From the NCBI RefSeq assembly GCF_001280255.1, contig NZ_LHCI01000106.1, positions 586,737 through 650,736 of the forward strand: DNA of 64,000 nucleotides, in the 5' to 3' direction. This document shows positions 48,367-57,354 of this stretch, in pieces. The DNA is from Thermus aquaticus (GTDB taxonomy: Bacteria > Deinococcota > Deinococci > Deinococcales > Thermaceae). The notes under the pieces are model-generated. The model was not told the DNA's origin and made no database searches. It worked only from the letters and a program-made list of their open reading frames with translations. How positions within the stretch are numbered: position 1 is the first letter of the stretch; each line of letters opens with the position of its first letter. The translations under genes and the position numbers were made by a program.

Positions 48367-50607
48367 CTAGGAGCTTAGCTTCAGGAGGAAGGCGGATAGG
48401 GCCCCAGGCTCCATGAGGGCCACCAGGGTTCTGCCGGAGAAGGGGGCCAGCACCAGGGCTTTCTGGCCCAGGAGAAGCGCCACGGGCCCCTCTTCCTGAA
48501 AAAGCCCCCGCAGGGGCTCCAGAGCCCGCTTTAGCTCCTGAAGAGCTTCCTTGGGCAGGGGAGGGCTTTCCTCCAGGAAGCCCAAGGCCTCCACCCCGGG
48601 AAGCCGGAAGCGGTCCAGGTCTAAGGGGGGCTTCTCCTCAAAAACCCCCAGGAGGGCCTCGAGGTCCGCCCCCTGGATCTCCTTCAGGATGCTCTTGGCG
48701 GCCTCGGCCTCCCTTTTGAGCTCTTCCAGAAGGCTCTCGGCCTCGGCCAGGGTCTTCTCCACCTGGGCCAGGCCTTTGGGCCCCAGGCGTGGAAGCCTTT
48801 CCTTGGCGCTTTGCAGAAACTGGAGGAGGGGTCTGAGGCGGCGGTGGGTCTCGCTCTGGAAGCCCTCGAGGCCCCCGTAGGCCTGGAAGAGGGCGGTGAG
48901 TCGGGTCAGGACCTCCTCCCGTTTGGCCTCAAGCCGCCGCTTCAGGGCCTGGAGGGCCCGGGCCACCGGGGTGGGGTCGGGGAGGGGTTTGGCCTTCTCC
49001 TCGGCGATGAGGCGGAACACGCCCTCCCCCCCAAAGCCCAGGAAGCGCTCCGCCAGCGCCTCCATCCGGGAAAGCTCCTCCAGGGCCTCCTGCCTGGCCG
49101 CTTCCCGGGCCTGGGCCACCTCCCGGCGCAAGGCGGCGAGGTCGGGGAGCTCGCCTTTGGCGAGGGCTTCTTCCGCTTTCTCCAAGGATTCCCATAGGCC
49201 CAGGGCCAGGGCCTCGGGCCTTAGGGCCTTTAGCTCCTCCTCCGCCTCCTTGAGCTTGGCCTTCAGGGCCGCCTCCTCCCCCTGGGTCATGAGGAGGGCG
49301 GCGTAGCGGGCCTTGATCTCGGGGAGGCGCTGGGGGAGGGCCTCCAGGGGCACGGCCCTGAGCTCCTCTAGAAGGGGCGCGAAGGCCTCGCCCTTTGCGG
49401 CCAGCTCCCGGGCCAGGGCCTCCATTTCCGCCTCTAGCTTCCTCCTTTCCTCCTCCTGGCGCCTGGCCTCCGCCTCGAGGCGGGCCAGCTCCCCCTCCAG
49501 GAGCTTGAGGTCGGGTAGGCCCCCTTCCCTCAAGGTCTCCTCGGCCAGGGCGAAGGCGGCCTCTAGGGAGGCCTTGGCCTCCTCGGGCAGGGGGAGGCTT
49601 CGCAGGCGCGCTTCCAGCTGGATGAGGCGGGCCTTCTTTTCCGCCCGCAGGTTGGCCTCGGCCTCCTTTAAGGCGGCCTCCAGGAGGGAAAGCTTTTCCC
49701 CCGCTGGCTTTCCCGCCTCCAGAAGGGCCTGAACCTCGGCGAGGAGGGGGCTCACCGTGGGCTCCTGCAGAAGGTGGGCGTGGCGGGCCAGAAGCTCCTC
49801 CAGCCTCCGCCCTTCCTCCTCCACCTCTAGGGCCTCCAGGCGCCTCGCCGCCTCCTCGGGGAGGGCCTCCAGGTCCACGATGAGCTCCCCTTCCAGCTCC
49901 TCCGCCTCCTCCACGGTGAGGAAGACGTCCTCGGGGGGCTCTTCCTGGGTTTCAAAGACGATCTCCGGCAGGGTGGGGGGGCGGGCCACGCTGGACTCCA
50001 GGAGCTTCCGGAGCTCCAGGGCCAGGCTCCGGGCCCGCTCCACCTCCGCCTGGGCCAGGAGGCCTTCCTTCTGGGCCTCCCTTACCGTCTCCACCAGCTT
50101 CTCCAGCCGGCGCACCTTGGCCCCCCCCAGGTGGCGCACCCTTTCCAGGCTCTCCTCCAGGTGGGCCAGGTCCTTGGCCTGGCGCAGAAGGGCCTCCTCC
50201 AGCTTCTCCTCCAAGGCCTCCAGAAGGGCCTTGGCCTCCCGCATGAGCCTGGGGTCGGGGTCCTGGCGGAGGCGGTTGACGAGGGCCCGGTAGCGGGCCA
50301 CCTCCGGCCAGTCCAGATAGAGGCCAAAGCGCTTCAGGCCCGCCTCCAGGGCCTCGAGGTCCGCCGGCTCCGAAGGCGCCGAGAGCTTCCGCAAGGCCTC
50401 CTCCACCACCCGCTTGGCCTCCTTGGCGGGAAGCCTCGCCTGGAGCTCCCGGAAGGCGAGGCCCTTCAAAAGGGTCTCCCCGTCCTTTGGGGAAAGCTCC
50501 TCTTGGCGCTTGCCCAGGCGCTTCAGACCCTCTTCCAGCACCGCCTCGGCCCGGGTTCCCAGGTGGCGCCGCAAGGTTTCCAGAATGAGCCCGTAGATGT
50601 CCGGCAT
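48367..50607 (-). CDS. large coiled-coil protein of unknown function
   Basis: A 746-residue soluble protein, rich in Leu, Glu, Ala, Lys and Arg with almost no Cys, Trp or His. Residues 1-90 form a short helical domain (MPDIYGLILETLRRHLGTRA). About 120-690 are long heptad-like helices broken by Pro-rich turns. The last 45 residues (VALLLGQKALVLAPFSG..LVALMEPGALSAFLLKL) look like a small beta-alpha fold and faintly resemble the end of a roadblock/MglB-type domain. I do not recognise the protein. A structural, DNA-organising or cytoskeleton-like role is guesswork. It starts beside a family B repeat. Confidence 0.7.
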   Translation of the reverse strand: MPDIYGLILETLRRHLGTRAEAVLEEGLKRLGKRQEELSPKDGETLLKGLAFRELQARLPAKEAKRVVEEALRKLSAPSEPADLEALEAGLKRFGLYLDWPEVARYRALVNRLRQDPDPRLMREAKALLEALEEKLEEALLRQAKDLAHLEESLERVRHLGGAKVRRLEKLVETVREAQKEGLLAQAEVERARSLALELRKLLESSVARPPTLPEIVFETQEEPPEDVFLTVEEAEELEGELIVDLEALPEEAARRLEALEVEEEGRRLEELLARHAHLLQEPTVSPLLAEVQALLEAGKPAGEKLSLLEAALKEAEANLRAEKKARLIQLEARLRSLPLPEEAKASLEAAFALAEETLREGGLPDLKLLEGELARLEAEARRQEEERRKLEAEMEALARELAAKGEAFAPLLEELRAVPLEALPQRLPEIKARYAALLMTQGEEAALKAKLKEAEEELKALRPEALALGLWESLEKAEEALAKGELPDLAALRREVAQAREAARQEALEELSRMEALAERFLGFGGEGVFRLIAEEKAKPLPDPTPVARALQALKRRLEAKREEVLTRLTALFQAYGGLEGFQSETHRRLRPLLQFLQSAKERLPRLGPKGLAQVEKTLAEAESLLEELKREAEAAKSILKEIQGADLEALLGVFEEKPPLDLDRFRLPGVEALGFLEESPPLPKEALQELKRALEPLRGLFQEEGPVALLLGQKALVLAPFSGRTLVALMEPGALSAFLLKLSS

Positions 50608-50721
50608 CCCCTTTAGCTTATACCCTTGCTTCCCGTTTCCTTCGGCCTACCATGCCTCGTAGCTTCCTGAGGACTCTTTTGCCGGGGCCCCCATGCTGGC
50701 TCAAGCCAGCATGGGGTGGCA
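50608..50721 (-). repeat. family B intergenic repeat, mscS to coiled-coil gene
   Basis: On the minus strand it begins right after the mscS TAA with TGCCACCCCATGCTGGC, makes the hairpin with GCCAGCATGGGG, passes GCCCCGGCAAAAGAGTCC, and ends GGAAGCAAGGGTATAAGC. The last part provides a -10-like TATAAG and AAAGGGG before the coiled-coil ATG. It is a full-length copy (about 94 bases plus flank) like 21725-21840. Confidence 0.8.
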
Positions 50722-51777
50722 TTACCCCCTTTCCAGGCGCAGCGGCTCGCCGAAGTAGAGCTTCTGGTGGGGGTAGGGGATCTCTATCCCCTCCCGGTCC
50801 AGGCGGTTTTTGATGCGCCTGCGAAACTCCCGGGCCACGGCCCACTGCTCGGCGGGCTTGGTGTTGAAGAGGACGCGGATGACCACCCCGGAGTCGGCCA
50901 GGCTCTGGACCCCCAGGACCTCGGGTGGATCGGCGAAGCGTTCCCGCCACTCGGGGTCTTGGTAAAAGCGGGCCACCTCGTCCCGGAAGACCTCCAGCGC
51001 CCGGTCCAGGTCCTCCCTGTAGGCCACGCTCACGTCCACCACCGCCCGGCTCCACTCCTGGGTGAGGACGGTCACCTGGCGCACCTCGGAGTTGGGGAGG
51101 AAGTGGACCCGCCCCTCCAGGTCCCGGAGCACGGTGAGGCGCAAGGAGAAGCGCTCCACCTTCCCCCCCACACCGCCGATCTGGACGATGTCCCCCACGC
51201 CGTACTGGTCTTCCAGGAGGATGAAGAAGCCGTTGATGAAGTCCCTGAGGAGGTTCTGCAGGGCGAAGCTCAGGGCGAGCCCCGCTACCCCCGCCCCCGC
51301 CAGGAGGGCGGTGACGTTGAGGCCCAGGTTGGAGAGGAAAAGAAGCCCCCCCAGGACCAGAACCACCGCCTTCAGCGCCGACTCGGAGGCCCGCCTCAGG
51401 GTCCTTCGCCGCACCGCCTCCCGGCTCAGGCCTTCCTCGGGTTCGGGGAGGCCCCTCAGCAGAAGGGGAACCAGGCGGTAGCCCAGGAAGGTGAGGGCCA
51501 GGACGGCCAGGGCGGAAACCCCTTGCCTCCCCAGCCACCGGGTGAGCTCCCGGCCCCAGGTGCGCCAGGGCTCCAGGGGGAGGTCCAGGGCGTGGGCCAG
51601 GCGGCTGAAGGCCAAGAGGCCCACCACCCCCCACCAGAGGAGGCCCAGAAGCTGGAAGAAGCGGTCGTCCCCCTTGGTGGGGGTGAGGCGGCTCAGGGCG
51701 TTCAGGGCCCGGGCCCCGTAGCGGCCCAAGAGCCAGGCCACAAGGAGGGTCAGGGCCAGGTCCAGCCAGGGTGCCAT
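50722..51777 (-). CDS. MscS-family mechanosensitive ion channel
   Basis: A 351-residue small-conductance mechanosensitive channel of the inner membrane. Three to four N-terminal helices precede the pore helix TALLAGAGVAGLALSFALQNLLRDFINGFFILLEDQYGVGD, and then the cytoplasmic beta domain IVQIGGVGGKVERFSLRLTVLRDLEGRVHFLPNSEV. ATG 51777 is used because a minus-strand TATAGT lies 6 bases upstream and the longer frame runs into the hemQ-like gene. It gates on membrane tension during osmotic downshock. Confidence 0.92.
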   Translation of the reverse strand: MAPWLDLALTLLVAWLLGRYGARALNALSRLTPTKGDDRFFQLLGLLWWGVVGLLAFSRLAHALDLPLEPWRTWGRELTRWLGRQGVSALAVLALTFLGYRLVPLLLRGLPEPEEGLSREAVRRRTLRRASESALKAVVLVLGGLLFLSNLGLNVTALLAGAGVAGLALSFALQNLLRDFINGFFILLEDQYGVGDIVQIGGVGGKVERFSLRLTVLRDLEGRVHFLPNSEVRQVTVLTQEWSRAVVDVSVAYREDLDRALEVFRDEVARFYQDPEWRERFADPPEVLGVQSLADSGVVIRVLFNTKPAEQWAVAREFRRRIKNRLDREGIEIPYPHQKLYFGEPLRLERG

Positions 51778-51783
51778 GGGGCC

Positions 51784-51812
51784 ACTATACCCAAGCCCCG
51801 GGGCCTTATAGT
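51784..51812. promoter_or_regulatory. divergent -10 boxes, mscS and hemQ-like gene
   Basis: Minus-strand TATAGT (51784-51789) is 6 bases before the mscS ATG; plus-strand TATAGT (51807-51812) is 7 bases before ATG 51820. Both predict leaderless messages from a 42-base shared gap. Confidence 0.65.
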
Positions 51813-51819
51813 GGGGGGC

Positions 51820-52572
51820 ATGGAAGGCCACGTGCCCGAACCCACCCACACCCTCGAGGGCTGGCACATCCTCCACGACTTCCGCCGCCTGGACTTCCCC
51901 CGGTGGCGCAAGGCCTCCCCCCTGGAGAGGCAGGCGGCCTGGGAGGAGCTTTTGGGCCTCCTCGCCCTCTGGCGGCGGGTGGAGGAGGAGGGGCGGGGGT
52001 CTTTTGGGGTCTACCAGGTCATCACCCAGAAGGCGGACCTCCTCTTCCTGAACCTTAGGGAGACTCTGGACGAGCTTTTGGAACTGGAAAGCGCCTTGAA
52101 CAAGAGCCTCTTCGCCGAGTACCTTTTGCCCGCCTACGGCTTTTACTCCGTGGTGGAGCTGGGAAGCCAGGAGAAGCCTCTAGACCCCGAGTCCCCCTAC
52201 GTCAAGCCCCGCCTCACCCCCAGGGTACCTAAGGGGGGCTACGTCTGCTTTTACCCCATGAACAAAAGGCGGGAAGGGGGGGACAACTGGTACATGCTCC
52301 CCGCCAAGGAGCGGGCCCACCTCATGCGGGCCCACGGGGAGACGGGCCGGAAGTACCAGGGCAAGGTCCTCCAGGTCATCAGCGGGGCCCAGGGCCTGGA
52401 CGACTGGGAGTGGGGGGTGGACCTCTTCAGCGAGGACCCCATCCAGTTCAAGAAGATCGTCTACGAGATGCGCTTTGACGAGGTCTCCGCCCGCTTCGGG
52501 GAGTTCGGGCCCTTCTACGTGGGCCGCTATCTGGACGAAAAGGCCCTGGCCCGCCTCCTGGACGTAGGATAG
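51820..52572 (+). CDS. chlorite dismutase family, HemQ/ChdC-like
   Basis: A 250-residue member of the chlorite dismutase fold, pentameric in known homologues. The current view for this clade is coproheme decarboxylase in haem synthesis; the Thermus homologue showed little chlorite activity. VVELGSQEKPLDPESPYVKPRLTPRVPK and the haem-ligand region AHGETGRKYQGKVLQVISGAQGLDDWEWGVDLFS are conserved, with the proximal His in AHGETG. ATG 51820 is fixed by the leaderless -10; the frame is open upstream but only through mscS. Confidence 0.93.
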   Translation: MEGHVPEPTHTLEGWHILHDFRRLDFPRWRKASPLERQAAWEELLGLLALWRRVEEEGRGSFGVYQVITQKADLLFLNLRETLDELLELESALNKSLFAEYLLPAYGFYSVVELGSQEKPLDPESPYVKPRLTPRVPKGGYVCFYPMNKRREGGDNWYMLPAKERAHLMRAHGETGRKYQGKVLQVISGAQGLDDWEWGVDLFSEDPIQFKKIVYEMRFDEVSARFGEFGPFYVGRYLDEKALARLLDVG

Positions 52573-52576
52573 GGGC

Positions 52577-53071
52577 ATGGAGCGCTACTTTTCCCTGGGG
52601 CTTTTTAGGCTCCTCCCGGCGTTTCGCCGCCTCGAGGCCGAGGCCCAGGAGCACCTGAAGGAGGAGTTCGCCCTCCTTCTCCGCCGCTATGCCGAGCGGG
52701 GGGGCTCCCTCAGGGCCTACAGCCTGGTGGGCCTCTCCGCCGAGGCCGACCTCCTCCTCTTCCAGGGGGCGGAGGACCCCAAGGCCTTCCAGGCCCTTCG
52801 GCGGGAGGCCAACCGGACCCGGTTCATGGGCTACCTGGAGCCCGTGGCCCTCTTCCTAGACCGGGGGGAGGGGGAGCCGGGGGAAGACCCCGTGGCCCTC
52901 TTCCCCTACGGGCTGGAAGGCGCCCCTCCTCAGGGGGCGAAGGTCCTCCGGGGGCGGCAGGTGGTCCTCCTGGAGGGGCCCCTTGCCCTCCTCTTCCCCC
53001 TGGCGGTGGCGGAGGGGGGGTATTTGGCCCTCCCCCGGGGCTTCCGGGAAGCCTTGGACGACCTGGGCTGA
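52577..53071 (+). CDS. chlorite-dismutase-fold-like half protein
   Basis: A 164-residue protein starting 4 bases after the hemQ-like gene. MERYFSLGLFRLLPAFRRL, then GGSLRAYSLVGLSAEADLLLFQGAEDPKAFQALRRE resembles one ferredoxin-like half of a chlorite dismutase domain (compare YQVITQKADLLFLNLRETLD in its neighbour). It has no haem-ligand His region. The C-terminal half is Gly/Pro-rich and less clear. I infer a partner or regulator of the upstream enzyme; the function is unknown. Its stop abuts a family A repeat. Confidence 0.65.
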   Translation: MERYFSLGLFRLLPAFRRLEAEAQEHLKEEFALLLRRYAERGGSLRAYSLVGLSAEADLLLFQGAEDPKAFQALRREANRTRFMGYLEPVALFLDRGEGEPGEDPVALFPYGLEGAPPQGAKVLRGRQVVLLEGPLALLFPLAVAEGGYLALPRGFREALDDLG

Positions 53072-53165
53072 GCGCCCGCACTTTGGTTTCGCAACATGGG
53101 GTGCCCAAGCCGGGGCTAAAGGGTTTTCTGGGGCCCCCACCGCGGCAAAAGCCGCGGTGGGGTAC
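53072..53165 (-). repeat. family A intergenic repeat between convergent genes
   Basis: On the minus strand it starts right after the ruvA TAA with GTACCCCACCGCGGC, loop TTTT, GCCGCGGTGGGGG and CCCCAGAAAA, then matches the copy at 19678 through CCCCATGTTGCGAAACC. It ends at the stop of the half-Cld gene. It exactly fills the gap between two convergent stop codons. Confidence 0.88.
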
Positions 53166-53741
53166 TTAGCGGAGGCGCCTCAGGGCCTCCTTGATGAGCT
53201 CCTGGGCCCTGGCCCCCGGGTTTTTAGCCAGGAGGTCCAGGACCACGCTCCGGGCCTGCCCCTCCTTGAAGCCCAGGGCGGCCAGGGCCAGGATGGCTTC
53301 CTCCGCCTCCCCGCTTTCCACTTTCTCCCCGGTGAGGAGTTCCTTGGGCACCTTGCCCTTGAGCTCCAGGACCAGGCGCTCGGCCAGGCGCTTGCCCACC
53401 CCGCTGGCCGAGGTGAGGAGCCTCAGGTCCCCCTCGGCCAGGGCCTGGGCCAGAAGCCTCGGGGGGAGGGCGGAGAGGAGGGCCAGGGCCACCTTGGGCC
53501 CCACCCCGCTCACGGAGAGGAGGAGCTCAAAGAGCTTGAGGCTTTCCTCCTCGGGGAAGCCGAAGAGGAAAAGGCCTTCCTCCCGAAGGGCCAGGTGGGT
53601 GTGGACCCCCACCTCCTCCCCCTCCCTCAGGCCCTGGAGGAAGGGGCTTGGGGCCTGGACCTGGAAGCCCACCCCGCCCACCAGGAGGAGGAAGCTCCCC
53701 TCCTCCTTCCTGGCCACCACGCCCTTCAAGTAGCGAATCAT
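53166..53741 (-). CDS. ruvA: Holliday junction branch migration protein RuvA
   Basis: RuvA tetramers bind Holliday junctions and load the RuvB motor. The 191-residue protein has the OB fold (MIRYLKGVVARKEEGSFLLLVGGVGFQV), two helix-hairpin-helix motifs (LLSVSGVGPKVALALLS and LTSASGVGKRLAERLVLELKGK), and the C-terminal RuvB-binding domain (AILALAALGFKEGQARSVV). Its ATG lies at the very edge of a family B repeat, which must supply its upstream region. ruvB and ruvC are not next to it. Confidence 0.96.
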   Translation of the reverse strand: MIRYLKGVVARKEEGSFLLLVGGVGFQVQAPSPFLQGLREGEEVGVHTHLALREEGLFLFGFPEEESLKLFELLLSVSGVGPKVALALLSALPPRLLAQALAEGDLRLLTSASGVGKRLAERLVLELKGKVPKELLTGEKVESGEAEEAILALAALGFKEGQARSVVLDLLAKNPGARAQELIKEALRRLR

Positions 53742-53811
53742 ACCCTTGTTTCCCCTTTCCGTCGGCCTATTGCCGGGGCCCCATGCTGGCTTGGGCCAGC
53801 ATGGGGTGGCA
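53742..53811 (-). repeat. family B intergenic repeat, short form, paaG to ruvA
   Basis: On the minus strand it begins after the paaG TGA with TGCCACCCCATGCTGGCC, closes GGCCAGCATGGGG, then GCCCCGGCAATAGGCCGAC and GGAAAGGGGAAACAAGGGT, running directly into the ruvA ATG. A middle section of about 25 bases found in the other copies is missing. Confidence 0.8.
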
Positions 53812-54576
53812 TCATCGCCCTTGGAAGCGGGGCGGGCGCTTCTCCCGGAAGGCCCTGACCCCCTCCTCGTGGTCCAGGGTGCGCCCCGCCTCCCCCTGGA
53901 GGATGGCCTCGAGGGCCAAAGCCTCGGTGAGGGAGAGGCGGTAGGTCTCCAGGAGGAGCTTTTTGGTGAGGGCCAGGGCGCGGGTGGAGCCCTGGGCCAG
54001 CTCCTGGGCCTTCCCCATGGCCTCCTCCATGAGGCGCTCGGCGGGCACCACCCGGTGCACCAGGCCTAGCGCCAGCGCCTCCTCCGCCGAGAGGCGGGGG
54101 GAGAGGTAGAGGAGCTCCTGGGCCTTGGCCAGGCCCACCAGGCGGGGCAGGAGGAAGCTCATCCCCGTGTCGGGCACCAGGCCGATGCGGGCGAAGGCCG
54201 TGGTGAAGCTGGCCCCCGCCGCCGCCAGGCGGTAGTCCCCCCAGAGGGCCAGGCTCATCCCCGCCCCCGCCGCTGGGCCGTTCACGGCCACCACCAGGGG
54301 CTTTTCTAGGGCGCTGATGGCCTCCACCACCCGGTTGTAGCGGCGGAGATGGGCCTCGTAGTCGGGCTTGGCCTCGCCGAACTCCGTGAGGTCCTGGCCG
54401 GCGGAGAAGGCCTTTCCCGCCCCCGTGAGGAGGAGGGCGCGGACCTCCTTATCCTCGTTGGCGGCTTGGAGGGCCTGAAAGAGGGCTTCCAGAAGCTCGC
54501 CCGTGATGGCGTTGAGCCTTTCGGGCCGGTTCAGGGTCAGGACCAGGACGCTTCCCTGGCGCTCCGTCAGGATCAT
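53812..54576 (-). CDS. paaG: enoyl-CoA hydratase/isomerase family protein (PaaG type)
   Basis: A 254-residue crotonase-fold enzyme. The oxyanion-hole segments are AFSAGQDLTEF and NGPAAGAGMSLALWGDYRLA; the PDTGMSFLLPRLVG stretch and Asp rather than Glu at the active site are seen in PaaG (phenylacetate ring-1,2-epoxyacetyl-CoA isomerase). ATG 54576 is chosen because TACAAT lies 6 bases upstream and the longer frame is not family-like. No other paa genes are visible here, so a general isomerase role remains possible. Confidence 0.85.
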   Translation of the reverse strand: MILTERQGSVLVLTLNRPERLNAITGELLEALFQALQAANEDKEVRALLLTGAGKAFSAGQDLTEFGEAKPDYEAHLRRYNRVVEAISALEKPLVVAVNGPAAGAGMSLALWGDYRLAAAGASFTTAFARIGLVPDTGMSFLLPRLVGLAKAQELLYLSPRLSAEEALALGLVHRVVPAERLMEEAMGKAQELAQGSTRALALTKKLLLETYRLSLTEALALEAILQGEAGRTLDHEEGVRAFREKRPPRFQGR

Positions 54577-54582
54577 GGCCCC

Positions 54583-54643
54583 ATTGTAAAGCCCCAGAGC
54601 ACCTACACCGCTTTTTGGTGTAGCGTAGTGAAGGGGGTATACC
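54583..54643. promoter_or_regulatory. divergent promoters of paaG and sucA with an operator-like inverted repeat
   Basis: paaG side: minus-strand -10 TACAAT at 54583-54588. sucA side: -35 TTGGTG (54615-54620), 17-base spacer, -10 TATACC (54638-54643), then Shine-Dalgarno GGGAGG. A perfect inverted repeat CTACACC (54603-54609) / GGTGTAG (54617-54623) overlaps the sucA -35 and would face both promoters. Confidence 0.6.
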
Positions 54644-54658
54644 GCCCCGGGAGGTAGG

Positions 54659-57343
54659 ATGGAGCTCACGCTGGAAAGCCAAGGCTACCTGGAGGCCCTG
54701 TACCGGGCTTACCTGGAGGACCCCTTTTCCTTGCCCGAGGAGTGGCGGCGCTACTTCTCCGCTTTGGCCCTGGAGGACGGCCGACGAGAACCCTTGGCCA
54801 AGGCCCCGCCTTTGGCCGAGGCCTTTGACCCGGCCTTTCCCCTGAAGGTGGAGAGGCTGGCCCAGGCCTACCGGGAGCTGGGCCACCTGGCGGCCCAGAT
54901 AGACCCCCTGGGCCGAAAGCGCCCCTGGCCCAAGGCGCTCACCCTGGAGGCCCATGGCCTCGCCCCCGAGGACCTCAAAAAACCCCTTCCCCCCGTCTTT
55001 GGGGCCCCCACCCTCGAGGCCCTTCTGGAGCGCCTAAAGGCCACCTATTTAGGCCCGGTGGGCTTTGAGCTCGCCCACGTGGAGCCCGAGGAGCGGGCCT
55101 GGCTCCTGGCCCAGGTGGAGGCCCCCTGGCCCAAGCCCCCCCTCGAGGCCAGGAAGCGGCTTCTCCGGGGCCTCATGGAGGCCAGCCTCTTTGAGGCCTT
55201 CCTGCAGAAGAAGTACCTGGGGGCCAAGACCTTCAGCGTGGAGGGCCTGGAAAGCCTCATCCCCCTTCTCCAGGAGACCCTGGAGGAGGCGGCCCGGCAC
55301 GGGGTGCGGGAGGTGGTCCTGGGCATGGCCCACCGGGGGCGTCTGAACGTCCTGGCCCACGTGGTGGGCAAGCCCTTTGAGCGCATCTTCCGCGAGTTTG
55401 AGGAGATCTTCCCCGAGGGCTACTCCGGGGACGTCAAGTACCACCTGGGCTTCTCCAGCGACCGCCTGACCGCCTATGGGCCCATCCACGTCTCCTTGAA
55501 CTTCAACCCCAGCCACCTGGAGTTCGTGAACCCCGTGACCTTGGGCCGGCTTCGGGCCAAGCAGGACCGCTTCGGGGACCGGGAGAGGCGGCGGGGCCTG
55601 GCGGTTTTGGTCCACGGGGACTCGGCCTTCATCGGGGAGGGGATCGTCCAGGAGACCCTGAACCTGTCCCAGCTCCCCGGCTACGGGGTGGGGGGCACCC
55701 TCCACGTGGTGGCCAACAACCAGCTGGGCTTCACCACCCTGCCCTCGGAGTACACCTCCTGCCGCTACCCCACGGATATCGCCAAGATGCTGGGGGCGCC
55801 CATCTTCCACGTGAACGCCGAGGCCTTGGACGAGCTCTGGTTCGTCCTGAGGCTGGCCCTGGCCTACCGCCAGCGCTACGGCAAGGACGTGGTCATAGAC
55901 CTGGTGGGCTACCGCCGCCGGGGCCACAACGAGACCGACGAGCCCTCCTTCACCCAGCCCACCATGTACGCCGAGATCGCCCGGCGCCCCGAGCCCTGGA
56001 AGGTCTACGCCGAGCGCCTTCTGGCCGAGGGGGCCATCTCCCAGGAGGAGATCGGGGCCTGGCAGGAGGCCTACCTGGAGCGGCTGGAAAGCGAGTTCGC
56101 CCGGGTCAAGGCCGAGCCGGGCCCGGTGGTCCTCCACGGGCTTTCCGGCATCTGGCAGGGGTACGTGGGCGGCGAGGACCGCCTGGTGCCGGAGGTGGAC
56201 ACCGGGGTGCCCAAGGAGGCCCTAAGGAACCTCCTCCTGCGCCTGGCCTCGGTTCCCGAGGGCTTCCAGGTCCACCCCAAGCTGAAGCGCTTCCTGGAGG
56301 CCCGCCGGGAGATGGCCGAGGAAAAACGCCCCCTGGACTGGGCCGCCGCCGAGGCCCTGGCCTTCGCCTCCTTGGCGGTGGAGGGGCATAGGGTGCGCCT
56401 CACGGGCCAGGATGCCCTAAGGGGTACCTTCACCCAGCGCCACGCCGCCCTCTACGACTACGCCACCGGCAGGCCCTACATCCCCCTCCAGCACCTGGCC
56501 GAGGGGCAGGCCGAGGTGGAGATCTACAACTCCCCCCTCTCCGAGGCCGGGGTCCTGGGCTTTGAGTACGGCTACAGCCTGGACTACCCCGAGGGCCTCA
56601 TCCTCTGGGAGGCCCAGTTCGGGGACTTCGTCAACGTGGCCCAGGTCTACATTGACCAGTTCCTGGCCAGCGCTGAGGCCAAGTGGAACCGGCTTTCGGG
56701 GCTGGTGCTCCTCCTGCCCCACGGCCTCGAGGGCCAGGGCCCCGAGCACTCCTCCGCCAGGCTGGAGCGCTTTTTGCAGCTTGGGGCCCGGGACAACCTC
56801 CAGGTGGCCTACCCCACCACCCCGGCCCAGTTCTTCCACCTCCTGCGCCGCCAGGTGAAGCGCAAAATCCGCAAGCCCCTCGTCGTCATGACCCCCAAGA
56901 GCCTCCTCCGCCACCCCGAGGTGGTCTCCGCCCTGGAGGAGCTGGCCCAGGGCCGCTTCCAGAAGGTCATCCCCGAGCGCATCAAGGGGGCCAGGAAGGT
57001 CCTCCTCACCTCGGGCAAGGTCTACTACGACCTTTTGGCCAAAAGGCGGGAGCTTGCGGCGGAGGACGTGGCCCTCATCCGGCTGGAGCTCCTCTACCCC
57101 TTCCCCGAGGAGGAGCTCAAGGAGGCCCTGGGCTTCTACCCCAGGAAGACCCCGGTGGTCTTCGTCCAGGAAGAGCCCATCAACCAGGGGGCCTGGTGGT
57201 ACCTCTCGGCCCGCTTCTGCGGGGAGATCTACGGCCACCCCTTCAGCGTGGTGGCCCGGCCCGAGTCCCCAAGCCCGGCCGTGGGCTCCTCCAAGGTGCA
57301 CAGGCTGGAGCAGGAAGAGCTTCTTGAGGAAGCTTTTAAGTAA
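54659..57343 (+). CDS. sucA: 2-oxoglutarate dehydrogenase E1 component
   Basis: The thiamine-diphosphate E1 of the TCA-cycle 2-oxoglutarate dehydrogenase. The 894-residue chain begins with the E2-binding peptide [25 protein letters not shown]. It carries [20 protein letters not shown] and the cofactor motif [41 protein letters not shown], followed by [21 protein letters not shown] substrate residues and the C-terminal pyrimidine-binding domain ending [11 protein letters not shown]. It is the first gene of an E1-E2-E3 operon. Confidence 0.95.
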   Translation: MELTLESQGYLEALYRAYLEDPFSLPEEWRRYFSALALEDGRREPLAKAPPLAEAFDPAFPLKVERLAQAYRELGHLAAQIDPLGRKRPWPKALTLEAHGLAPEDLKKPLPPVFGAPTLEALLERLKATYLGPVGFELAHVEPEERAWLLAQVEAPWPKPPLEARKRLLRGLMEASLFEAFLQKKYLGAKTFSVEGLESLIPLLQETLEEAARHGVREVVLGMAHRGRLNVLAHVVGKPFERIFREFEEIFPEGYSGDVKYHLGFSSDRLTAYGPIHVSLNFNPSHLEFVNPVTLGRLRAKQDRFGDRERRRGLAVLVHGDSAFIGEGIVQETLNLSQLPGYGVGGTLHVVANNQLGFTTLPSEYTSCRYPTDIAKMLGAPIFHVNAEALDELWFVLRLALAYRQRYGKDVVIDLVGYRRRGHNETDEPSFTQPTMYAEIARRPEPWKVYAERLLAEGAISQEEIGAWQEAYLERLESEFARVKAEPGPVVLHGLSGIWQGYVGGEDRLVPEVDTGVPKEALRNLLLRLASVPEGFQVHPKLKRFLEARREMAEEKRPLDWAAAEALAFASLAVEGHRVRLTGQDALRGTFTQRHAALYDYATGRPYIPLQHLAEGQAEVEIYNSPLSEAGVLGFEYGYSLDYPEGLILWEAQFGDFVNVAQVYIDQFLASAEAKWNRLSGLVLLLPHGLEGQGPEHSSARLERFLQLGARDNLQVAYPTTPAQFFHLLRRQVKRKIRKPLVVMTPKSLLRHPEVVSALEELAQGRFQKVIPERIKGARKVLLTSGKVYYDLLAKRRELAAEDVALIRLELLYPFPEEELKEALGFYPRKTPVVFVQEEPINQGAWWYLSARFCGEIYGHPFSVVARPESPSPAVGSSKVHRLEQEELLEEAFK

Positions 57344-57354
57344 GGAGGTCCAAG

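Noticed and set aside
46477..48378. A 633-codon open frame antisense to the rel gene
   Set aside because: Long antisense frames are expected at this GC content. The Rel domains are complete on the other strand, and this frame has no recognisable motif.
50716..51819. A 368-codon upstream extension of the hemQ-like gene
   Set aside because: It is antisense to mscS. Known homologues begin at the ATG at 51820, which also has its own -10 box.
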